Assembly (NCBI GenBank): GCA_947491935.1
Contig: CANLLF010000001.1
Coordinates: 186,001 to 250,000 of the forward strand
Length of the DNA: 64,000 bases
DNA from: an uncultured Roseicyclus sp.
GTDB taxonomy: Bacteria; Pseudomonadota; Alphaproteobacteria; Rhodobacterales; Rhodobacteraceae
Reading direction: 5' to 3'
Shown here piece after piece: positions 57,667 to 64,000 of this stretch; positions within the stretch are counted from its first letter, which is position 1; the number at the start of each line of letters is the position of its first letter. The notes beneath the pieces are model-generated. The model saw only the letters and a program-made list of their open reading frames with translations. It did not search any database and had not been told where the DNA came from. The translations under genes were made by a program, and so were the position numbers.

Positions 57667-57684
57667 TTCATGCTAGCATGTTAG
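57667..57684. promoter_or_regulatory. GntR operator CATGCTAGCATG upstream of the dehydratase gene
   Basis: CATGCTAGCATG (57669-57680) is a perfect 12-bp palindrome, extending to TT..TT and TAG on the right. It lies 39 nt upstream of the chosen dehydratase start and shares its CTAG centre and CATGTT arm with the gntR/SDR site, so the same regulator probably acts here. Confidence 0.72.
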
Positions 57685-57811
57685 TCGGCAGGGATGGGTC
57701 AGGCAAGAGCAAGTCTCGGGAAACGTCCCCTCGGCAAAACCGACCGGCATCGGCCCTGTTCGGGCACGCCTTCCGGTCCAGCCCGGGCCCTGGCGGGCGC
57801 GACGGGACTCC

Positions 57812-58468
57812 CTAGGAGGCCAGCTCTTCGATCAGGTCCGCCGCGGTGATCTGCCGGCAATACCCGCTGATCGCGCGCAGGGAGGCCGCCTGACGGTCAT
57901 CGGAGAAGGTCGCGCAGGCATCGGTGACCTGCGTTACCAGATAACCAAGGTCGCAGGCATCCCGAATGGCACTCTCCACGCATTGGTCCGTCAGGACGCC
58001 AGAAATGATCAGTTGTTGCACAGCAAGATTGCGCAACACGTAGTCGATATGCGTGGAAACGAAGACGCTGGAGGATGATTTCGGTAGCACAATCTCGTCG
58101 CCTTGCGGCGCAATCTCGTCGACCACCCTCCCGTCCCACGAACCTTTGGGAACGTTGAAGCCCGTGATCTTGTAATCAAGGCTCCGATCACGGCCGTCTT
58201 TCGTCAGGCTTTCTATCGTCGTGTACATCACCTCGATTCCGGCGGCCCGGCACGCGGATTGCACAAGTTGCATCTTCGGCAGGACCTTCTCGGACATCAG
58301 GCGCAGGAACGGCGCCTTCTTTTCGGCCTGCTCCGCTTCGTCCATCTGGGACCATTCCGCACCATCGGCATGGCAGGAGAAATTCTGCACGTCGATGAAC
58401 AGCAAGGCCGCGCGGTTGGGGACAATCTTGATATCGCGTGACGTCGTGGACAGAAAAGGGCTCGTCAT
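57812..58468 (-). CDS. Isochorismatase-like cysteine hydrolase
   Basis: The 218-residue product has the catalytic triad of the family: Asp in ALLFIDVQN, Lys in VLPKSSSSVF and Cys in GVLTDQCVESAIRDA. Such enzymes cleave amide or ureido bonds (nicotinamide, biuret, N-carbamoyl compounds) or ethers. Its start overlaps the stop of the amidohydrolase gene by 4 nt, so it forms a two-gene unit for breaking down a nitrogen compound, possibly the one imported by the adjacent ABC system. Confidence 0.9.
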   Translation of the reverse strand: MTSPFLSTTSRDIKIVPNRAALLFIDVQNFSCHADGAEWSQMDEAEQAEKKAPFLRLMSEKVLPKMQLVQSACRAAGIEVMYTTIESLTKDGRDRSLDYKITGFNVPKGSWDGRVVDEIAPQGDEIVLPKSSSSVFVSTHIDYVLRNLAVQQLIISGVLTDQCVESAIRDACDLGYLVTQVTDACATFSDDRQAASLRAISGYCRQITAADLIEELAS

Positions 58469-59232
58469 AGGACCTCCAGATCAAGGCAGGCGCGCGCCAG
58501 AAGATCGGCAAACCGAGCCACACCGGCCACATCTCGTACCAAGTCGTTGCGCACTTCGACAAGCACGTGGGGCAGCCCGCGCGTCTCCGCATGCACCGGA
58601 ATCGTGAAATCTGACGCATCCTCGATCTCGTAAGGTTCGTTGATGCCAAGGGGCAGCGCCATATCGTCCAGCGCCAGGCGTTCGGCAAGGCCGGTCGCCA
58701 GCGGGTTGTCGCGCCGCCAGAGCAAGCCCACCGGCCAGGGCCGGATCTCGCGGTCGGATCGGCGCTGCGGATCATAGGTGTGAATGGCGATCAGGGCGCG
58801 GATGTTCTCCTCGCAGCGCCCTGAAACGGCCTCGTGAAACGGCCGGTGTATTTCGTCCCAGCGCCGTCGGCGCGACGTCTCGTCAAGCCCCGCATTCGCC
58901 GGAATATGCGTTCCGTCGGCAATCTCGGGGATCAGGTCATCGGCGCCTTCCGGGCGGTTCACGTCAATCACAAGTCGGCTGTAGCGTTGGGCGATCACAA
59001 CGGCAGGCAAGCGGTGCGCCATCGCCCGGGCAATTTCATAGGCACCTGCATCCCAGCCGATATGCCGGTCGATGTCTTCGCGTGGCAGGCCCAGCTTCGC
59101 CAGCCGTTCCGGAACACGGCGCCCGGCATGCTCCACCGTCAGGAGCAGTGGCGCCGCCGCGTCATGTACGGCGACAGGGTACGGGTCCCGCGGACCAAGC
59201 AAAAGCTCATCAGGGCGCTTTGCGCGTTGCAT
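58465..59232 (-). CDS. N-formylglutamate amidohydrolase family protein
   Basis: The ATG at 59232 (MQRAKRPDELLLG) gives 255 aa; the ribosome site is weak. Family motifs are present: LLTVEHAGRRVPERL, HIGWDAGAYEIA, RYSRLVIDVNRP and ALIAIHTY. These enzymes hydrolyse N-formyl-L-glutamate or related N-acyl amino acids and depend on a metal. Its divergent promoter region is shared with a glutamine-synthetase-like gene and contains a GAACA-TT-TGTTC palindrome. The gene order suggests catabolism of a gamma-glutamylated or formylated amine. Confidence 0.88.
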   Translation of the reverse strand: MQRAKRPDELLLGPRDPYPVAVHDAAAPLLLTVEHAGRRVPERLAKLGLPREDIDRHIGWDAGAYEIARAMAHRLPAVVIAQRYSRLVIDVNRPEGADDLIPEIADGTHIPANAGLDETSRRRRWDEIHRPFHEAVSGRCEENIRALIAIHTYDPQRRSDREIRPWPVGLLWRRDNPLATGLAERLALDDMALPLGINEPYEIEDASDFTIPVHAETRGLPHVLVEVRNDLVRDVAGVARFADLLARACLDLEVL

Positions 59233-59236
59233 TGCC

Positions 59237-59248
59237 GAACATTTGTTC
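59237..59248. promoter_or_regulatory. Palindrome GAACATTTGTTC at the divergent promoter
   Basis: Near-perfect 12-bp palindrome 4 nt upstream of the amidohydrolase start and 35 nt upstream of the ligase start. On the other strand it reads GAACAAATGTTC; GAATAAATGTTC recurs at 60619, so it is likely a regulator site for both transcription units. Confidence 0.6.
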
Positions 59249-59283
59249 ACAACATGCATCGGAACAGCAAGGAGTATCTGGGC

Positions 59284-60585
59284 ATGAGCGCACAACTGAC
59301 GGTGGCCTGCACAAGCGATTTTTCGGGGCTGGTCCGCGGCAAGGCGTTCAACTCAGACGATCTCGACAAGAAGATCACGGCCGGGATCGGCTGGACGCCG
59401 ACCAACGTTCAGATCACCTGCTTCGATACGATCTCCGAGAGCCCGTATGGCGCGCTCGGAGATCTTGTCTTGCGGCCGGACATGGACACGTTGGTCAATT
59501 CCGATCTGCCCGACGGCACGCAGATATCCTTCCTGCTGGGCGACATTCTGGAGCTGGACGGTCAGCCATGGGAATGCTGTACGCGGGGCATCCTTCGCGC
59601 CGCGATTGCCGATCTGGAGCGCGCGTCAGACCTTGAGCTGCGTGTCAGCTTCGAGCACGAGTTCATGCTGCCGGGGGGGCGGGGCACACGCGGTTTCACA
59701 CTCGATGGCTTTCTGGAGCGTCAGGCCTTCGGGGAAGCGCTCTTTCGGGCTCTGGAAGGGGCTGGCATCCAGCCCGATGGCTTCTTCCGCGAGTTCGGGC
59801 CCGATCAGATGGAAATCACCGTGCCCCCCCAACCCGCGCTGCGCGCCGCGGATGAGGCCGTTATGCTCCGCGAGATCACCCGCGCGACAGCGGCGGCCAT
59901 GGGCGACCGGGCCACGTTTTCGCCCCTGTGGTCGCCCGATGTGGTCGGCAACGGGGTCCATATTCATGTCAGCCTGTGGCGCAAGGACGGGAGCCCGGTG
60001 ACGTGGTCTGAGTCCGGGCAAGACGGGCTGTCGGAGGTTGCATCGTCATTTGTTGCGGGCATGCTCGCGCATATGCCCGCCACCGTCGCGCTGACCGCGC
60101 CCAGTGTCCTGTCTTTCCAGCGCCTTGTCCCGCATCGCTGGAGTGCGGCCTTCAACAATCTCGGTGCCCAGGACCGCGAGGCCGGCGTGCGGATTTGCCC
60201 GGTCACCGCCCAAGACAAGGCCGCCCGCGCCCGTCAGTTCAATGTCGAGTTCCGCGCAGCCGATGCAGCCGCCTGCCCCTATCTGGCGCTTGCCGCCCTG
60301 GTCGCGGCGGGAACGCTCGGCATCCGGGACCGTCTCGTCGCCCCCGCGGCGTCCTCCGAGGATCTGAGCCTTCTGGCCGCAAGCGATCTGGCCAAGCGCG
60401 GGATCCAACGGCTGCCAACCGATCTTGGATCCGCACTCGATGCGTTTCTGGCCGATGAGGCGCTGGTGTCCACCTTCCCGACCCGGATGCCCGGTATCTA
60501 TGCTGCCCACAAACGCGGCGAGATCGCCCATGTATCGGGCATGAGCGAGGAACAGTGCTTCGCCGCTTACGCCGCCACGTATTGA
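59284..60585 (+). CDS. Glutamine synthetase-like gamma-glutamyl ligase
   Basis: The ATG at 59284 follows AAGGAG with 9-nt spacing; an open frame upstream of it lacks such a site. The product is 433 aa with GS catalytic-barrel features: FEHEFML (Glu metal ligands), QMEITVPPQPA, NGVHIHVSLWRKDG (the usual NGxHxHxSL motif) and QFNVEFRAADAAACPYLALAAL. The short N-terminal half and divergent end place it with GS-like ligases for amines rather than housekeeping GlnA. It probably glutamylates an imported amine or amino acid. It is followed after 70 nt by a polyamine-type ABC transporter. Confidence 0.87.
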   Translation: MSAQLTVACTSDFSGLVRGKAFNSDDLDKKITAGIGWTPTNVQITCFDTISESPYGALGDLVLRPDMDTLVNSDLPDGTQISFLLGDILELDGQPWECCTRGILRAAIADLERASDLELRVSFEHEFMLPGGRGTRGFTLDGFLERQAFGEALFRALEGAGIQPDGFFREFGPDQMEITVPPQPALRAADEAVMLREITRATAAAMGDRATFSPLWSPDVVGNGVHIHVSLWRKDGSPVTWSESGQDGLSEVASSFVAGMLAHMPATVALTAPSVLSFQRLVPHRWSAAFNNLGAQDREAGVRICPVTAQDKAARARQFNVEFRAADAAACPYLALAALVAAGTLGIRDRLVAPAASSEDLSLLAASDLAKRGIQRLPTDLGSALDAFLADEALVSTFPTRMPGIYAAHKRGEIAHVSGMSEEQCFAAYAATY

Positions 60586-60618
60586 CTCGCCTTGGGAAAC
60601 AGCAAAACTGCGGTATGC

Positions 60619-60630
60619 GAATAAATGTTC
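60619..60630. promoter_or_regulatory. Palindrome GAATAAATGTTC upstream of the polyamine-type transporter
   Basis: One base different from the reverse complement of the site at 59237. It lies 25 nt upstream of the binding-protein start, between the ligase stop and the AAGGAG ribosome site, so the transporter may have its own controlled promoter. Confidence 0.55.
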
Positions 60631-60655
60631 GCTATTTGAACAAGGAGACATCGAT

Positions 60656-61849
60656 ATGAACAAGGAACGCATGCTCCGCTCGATGGCGGCGCGCAATCCT
60701 CTATCCACGCCGATGCAGCATTCGACCGCGCGGCGCCGATTTCTTCAAGGCGTGGCCGCCGGTGTGACCGCAGCAAGCCTGCCGTCGATGGCGGCGGCGC
60801 AATCGCGCCCCCTGTCGCTGCTGACCTGGGATGCCTATGCCGATCCGAACCTCCTTGATATGTGGCGGTCCACGACGGGCGAAGACGTCCGCTACGAAAT
60901 CCACATCTCCGATCCCACCTCTGTCAACCGGCTTCGCGCCGGGGAAACCGCGGTGTGGGACTTCATCAATGTGAACAACCCGTGGGCCCGGAACATCATG
61001 TGGCCCGCCGGCCTGATCCGCGATCTGCCCCGCGACCGGTTCGATCCGCTCTATGCGGAGATGAAGGAGAAGTTCCAGATGCCCTACAGATGGGCTCTGA
61101 GCGAGGATGAAGAGCATCTGCTTGGCGTCGTCCAGCGCTATGAGACCTTCGACTTCGTGGTGAACCAGGACGTGATTTCCCCGGCCCTGGCTCAGGATGA
61201 GGGCTGGGATCTGTTCAACAATCCCGACTTTGCCGGCCGCTACGGTATCCTCGCCTATGAGGACTGGAACGTGATGGACATCTGCATGGGCGCGGGCGTT
61301 CATCCCTTCCGCGAGAAGACGGACGAGGAAGTCGCGCGGTTCGAGGAAACCTGCTACCGCTGGATCGAGAACGCCGCGCTGGTCACGACCGATTTCGTTC
61401 AGCTCAACCTCGCCATCCTCAACGGCGAGATCGATCTCTACTTCACCGGCGGCACCTACACGACCGCCGCGGCGCGCCTGGAGGGTGTGACGGAACTCTA
61501 TGCCATCACGCCCAACAGCGGCCCGGCCGACGGAAAGGGCGGCATCAACTGGATCGAGCTCAACTCCGCGGTCAACAACCCCGATCCGCACCCCGCCGCT
61601 CTCGATTGGCTGGAATGGATCACGACACCGGACGCCGCCGAACTTGTGGCGCGCGGCAACGGCAACCTGCAACCCGTCAGCCAGATGTCCCAGCCCGAAT
61701 TGTTCAACAGGTTCTCGGCCGAGGAACTCGCGGCAATCCAGTGGGACGAATTCGACCAGCGCATCGCGAATGCCGTCGAATTCGACATCGTGCCCGATTA
61801 CGACCGCCTCTACGATATCTACTCGGCCGCCATGCGTTCGAGAGGATAG
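60656..61849 (+). CDS. PotD-like extracellular binding protein, Tat-exported
   Basis: The 397-residue product starts with a long leader containing ARRRFLQG, a twin-arginine motif, and a hydrophobic stretch ending MAAAQ. The mature part resembles spermidine/putrescine-type binding proteins (LLTWDAYADPNLLDMW at the start, and an N-D-x-D-like VWDFINVNNPW). It acts in the periplasm. AAGGAG lies 8 nt before the ATG. It is followed within 1 nt by the ATPase gene. The cargo may be a polyamine or another organic amine. Confidence 0.9.
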   Translation: MNKERMLRSMAARNPLSTPMQHSTARRRFLQGVAAGVTAASLPSMAAAQSRPLSLLTWDAYADPNLLDMWRSTTGEDVRYEIHISDPTSVNRLRAGETAVWDFINVNNPWARNIMWPAGLIRDLPRDRFDPLYAEMKEKFQMPYRWALSEDEEHLLGVVQRYETFDFVVNQDVISPALAQDEGWDLFNNPDFAGRYGILAYEDWNVMDICMGAGVHPFREKTDEEVARFEETCYRWIENAALVTTDFVQLNLAILNGEIDLYFTGGTYTTAAARLEGVTELYAITPNSGPADGKGGINWIELNSAVNNPDPHPAALDWLEWITTPDAAELVARGNGNLQPVSQMSQPELFNRFSAEELAAIQWDEFDQRIANAVEFDIVPDYDRLYDIYSAAMRSRG

Positions 61850-61850
61850 A

Positions 61851-62897
61851 ATGACGGCAGAGGCCGCCAGGGCAACGGACCGGCCGGTGATCCTTTCACT
61901 GGCCGGTCTGTCCAAAAAGTTCGGCGATACAAGTGCCGTCAAGCAGGTGTCCATCGATATCCCCGAGGGGGAGTTCCTCACCATTGTCGGCCCGTCGGGA
62001 AGCGGCAAATCCACGCTTGTGCGCCTGCTGGCCGGGCTTGAAACCCCCACAAGCGGCACCTTGAAGTTGCGCGGCAAGGACATCACCGCCGTGCCTGCGA
62101 ACCGGCGCCCCACGGCGCTGGTCTTCCAGTCGCTCGCGCTCTTCGACCACCGGACGGTGGGGCAGAACATCGAATTCGCCATGAAGATGAAGGGCGTTCC
62201 CGCTGACAAGCGAAAGGCGCGCGCGCTGGAACTGCTGGCCCTTGTCCGCCTCTCGGACAGCTACTACGAGCGCCCCGTCACCCACTGCTCGGGGGGTGAG
62301 CGGCAGCGCGTGGCCTTGGCGCGGGCCTTCGCATCGGACCCCGAGATCCTCTTTTTCGACGAACCGCTCTCGGCCATAGATTACCGCCTGCGCAAGACGC
62401 TTGAAGTCGAGTTGAAGGAGCTTCATCAGCGCACCGGGCGGACCTTTGTCTACATCACCCACAGCCTCGAAGAGGCGATGATCATGTCCGACCGCATCGC
62501 CATCCTGAAGGACGGCGACCTGATCCAGATCGGGACACCGGCCGAGATCTATCGCCAGCCCCGCGACCGGTTCGTTGCCAGTTTCATGGGCGAGGTGAAC
62601 ATACTGGGGGTCGAGGATGGCACCTTCCCCGATATCGGCCACCCCGCGCCCGGGGATGCCGCAGGCGCCTACGCCATTGTGCGCCCCGAGGATCTGCTGC
62701 CCGGCTCGCGGGACGTCACCGCCGAATATGCGGTCACGCAGCGGCTCATGCTTGGCTCGCGCACACAGCTCCACCTGGCGTCGCCCTCGGGCGCCAGCTT
62801 CGTATCCGAGATCGCGGGCGAGGCCGAGGCGTTCGAGGTCGGAACCTCCCACGCCTTCGGGTTCGACACCGATCGCATCGCATGGGTCGACAGATGA
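61851..62897 (+). CDS. ABC transporter ATP-binding protein (PotA-like)
   Basis: The ATG at 61851 gives 348 aa. Walker A GPSGSGKST, VFQSLALFDH, the signature CSGGERQRVALARA, Walker B ILFFDEPLSAID and VYITHSLEEA are visible. A C-terminal TOBE-like domain (from about 240) fits the MOI/PotA subgroup. It overlaps the first permease gene by 4 nt (ATGA) and belongs to the binding-protein/permease operon. Confidence 0.93.
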   Translation: MTAEAARATDRPVILSLAGLSKKFGDTSAVKQVSIDIPEGEFLTIVGPSGSGKSTLVRLLAGLETPTSGTLKLRGKDITAVPANRRPTALVFQSLALFDHRTVGQNIEFAMKMKGVPADKRKARALELLALVRLSDSYYERPVTHCSGGERQRVALARAFASDPEILFFDEPLSAIDYRLRKTLEVELKELHQRTGRTFVYITHSLEEAMIMSDRIAILKDGDLIQIGTPAEIYRQPRDRFVASFMGEVNILGVEDGTFPDIGHPAPGDAAGAYAIVRPEDLLPGSRDVTAEYAVTQRLMLGSRTQLHLASPSGASFVSEIAGEAEAFEVGTSHAFGFDTDRIAWVDR

Positions 62898-63742
62898 CCC
62901 GCGCAGGCTCTCCCGGCCCCTGGTTCGCGGCACCCGTCGCGATCTTCATGTTGCTGTGCTTCGCCGGGCCCATTCTCATCGTCACGTGGTTCAGCCTAAT
63001 GCCAGGCCGGACATTCGAGCTGACGACTGCGTTCACGCTTGAGAATTATGTCGCCGCGATCTCCGATGGCTACGCCCGCCCCATGATGTGGTCGCTGCTG
63101 GGCGCGGCCATCACCACAATCGTGACGGCGCTCCTCGCCTGGCCAAGCGCGATCATCCTACATCGCTATGCTGGCCGCTGGGCGTCCCTGGTCTCGGCGC
63201 TGATCGCATTGCCGATCTTCATCTCCGAAAGCGTGCGCCTGTTCGGCATGTCGGTCTTCATGATGCCCCGCGGCGGGATCCTCGCAGGCTCGCTTAATGC
63301 GGCCTTCGGCATCGAGATCGGCTCGATCCTGAACACCTGGAATGCCGCCCTGGTCGGGATGATCTACATCCACCTGCCATTCATGCTGTTTCCCCTTCTT
63401 CTGGGCGTCAGCCTGATCCCCGCGGATCGCATCGAGGCCGCGCGCGATCTCGGGGCGAACCGCTGGCAGGTCATGCGCGAAGTGGAGCTTCCGCTCGCCG
63501 CACCGGGGCTGATGATCGGCGCCCTGCTAACCTTCGTCCTCTGCCTTGGCGCCAATGCCGAGGCGGCCATTCTCGGCGGTCGGGCCGTCACGGTGATCAC
63601 CGCGGCCATCGAGCAGCGGTTCAACTACGCCCAGGACTGGCCGATGGGGGCGGCACTCACCGTGGGCGTCATCGCGATCACCGCCGCCATCGTTCTGCCG
63701 GTCCTGTCGCGGCTCGATCTGAACAGGCTGACAAAACGATGA
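62894..63742 (+). CDS. ABC transporter permease (PotB-like)
   Basis: The ATG at 62894 overlaps the ATPase stop (ATGA); the product is 282 aa with six helices. The EAA loop is RIEAARDLGANRWQVMREVELPLAAPG. It ends RLTKR and its stop overlaps the next permease start. The layout is typical for the first permease of polyamine-type importers. Confidence 0.92.
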   Translation: MTRAGSPGPWFAAPVAIFMLLCFAGPILIVTWFSLMPGRTFELTTAFTLENYVAAISDGYARPMMWSLLGAAITTIVTALLAWPSAIILHRYAGRWASLVSALIALPIFISESVRLFGMSVFMMPRGGILAGSLNAAFGIEIGSILNTWNAALVGMIYIHLPFMLFPLLLGVSLIPADRIEAARDLGANRWQVMREVELPLAAPGLMIGALLTFVLCLGANAEAAILGGRAVTVITAAIEQRFNYAQDWPMGAALTVGVIAITAAIVLPVLSRLDLNRLTKR

Positions 63743-64000
63743 GACAGGGTCGGCACCTCGGCGCCTTGCGCACACTCTGGATCGCCGCGATCCTGGCCTT
63801 CGTCTACATCCCGATCGTGTCCGTTGTGCTCGCGTCTCTGGCCAATACCCGCTACATGCGGTTTCCCCACCGGGTCTGGACGCTGGAGGCCTATGGCGAT
63901 GCGCTGTCCTCCTTCACCACATGGCAGCTTCACAGTATCTCGTTGAGCATCGCGCTTTCGGTTGTCGTTCTGTCGACCATTCTCGGCACATTGGGCGCGG
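63739..64000 (+). CDS. ABC transporter permease (PotC-like), truncated by the window edge
   Basis: The ATG at 63739 overlaps the previous stop (ATGA), and the frame stays open to the window end (87 codons). It begins MRQGRHLGALRTLWIAAIL, with a first helix FVYIPIVSVVLASLA and a second starting at SISLSIALSVVVLSTI, as in PotC-like subunits. It completes the importer encoded from 60656. Confidence 0.85.
   Translation, partial: MRQGRHLGALRTLWIAAILAFVYIPIVSVVLASLANTRYMRFPHRVWTLEAYGDALSSFTTWQLHSISLSIALSVVVLSTILGTLGA

Noticed and set aside
1-64000. tRNA, rRNA, CRISPR arrays, insertion sequences, phage genes
   Set aside because: Intergenic gaps were read on both strands; no cloverleaf, rRNA segment, regular repeat-spacer array, transposase or integrase was found.

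Overview
The window reads as a chromosomal segment of a high-GC alphaproteobacterium, most likely Rhodobacterales (Roseobacter/Rhodobacter group). This rests on gene content (DUF3726 and MttB/GcvT-type one-carbon operons, BtpA/M42 sugar loci, many CUT1 and polyamine-type ABC transporters), tight ATGA/GTGA gene overlaps, GC-rich codon use, and an intergenic repeat that resembles one I associate with that group. The species cannot be named from the sequence. I found no rRNA, tRNA, CRISPR array, transposase or phage gene.

Region A (1-17.6 kb) is an unusual protein-phosphorylation island. Two divergently placed, single-pass Ser/Thr kinases (4.0-6.3 and 7.1-10.0 kb) carry cytoplasmic kinase domains, periplasmic coiled coils and different C-terminal modules: a Cys-containing beta module in one, a propeller-like domain in the other. 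A Cys-based phosphatase lies between them. A six-gene minus-strand operon (17.5 to 10.05 kb) encodes an FHA protein, a PP2C phosphatase with a very long Pro/Ala/Glu-rich outer tail, an FHA-zinc protein, an FHA domain fused to a flavoprotein-like oxidoreductase, a small four-helix membrane protein and a TauE/SafE-type transporter. Three exported proteins of unknown function lie upstream; one of them repeats the outer module of the first kinase. Trigger factor sits inside the island. No type VI secretion genes are visible, so this looks like a stand-alone phospho-Thr signalling system linked to redox or transport. It is the best candidate here for something undescribed.

Region B (17.7-28.4 kb) is a minus-strand operon: FAD/GcvT demethylating dehydrogenase, homocysteine-type methyltransferase, DUF2867, PEP mutase/isocitrate lyase-like, MttB-like methyltransferase, M19 dipeptidase, an unknown 556-residue protein and DUF3726. 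A divergent LysR regulator and a textbook T-N11-A operator control it. It looks like a pathway for a methylated amine or betaine.

Region C (28.4-32.9 kb) is a patch of lower GC: GNAT, a small unknown protein, two EamA exporters and a WYL regulator, separated by gene-poor sequence.

Region D (32.9-57.7 kb) is a sugar-acid island. It holds every step of the non-phosphorylative L-fucose route: FucU mutarotase, an aldo/keto reductase sugar dehydrogenase, a lactonase, L-fuconate dehydratase, an SDR 2-keto-3-deoxyfuconate dehydrogenase and a FAH-family hydrolase. These are tied together by a GntR regulator and a recurring CTAGCATGTT-type palindrome at several promoters. Interleaved are two CUT1 ABC transporters, a LacI-controlled operon with a GH32-like hydrolase and a 2-hydroxyacid dehydrogenase, a BtpA-M42-FGGY operon, and a PfkB kinase with a TIM-barrel isomerase.

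Region E (57.8-64 kb) has an isochorismatase-like hydrolase and N-formylglutamate amidohydrolase, divergent from a glutamine-synthetase-like ligase and a PotDABC-type ABC transporter that runs off the right edge. Two copies of a GAAYAAATGTTC palindrome flank the ligase gene.
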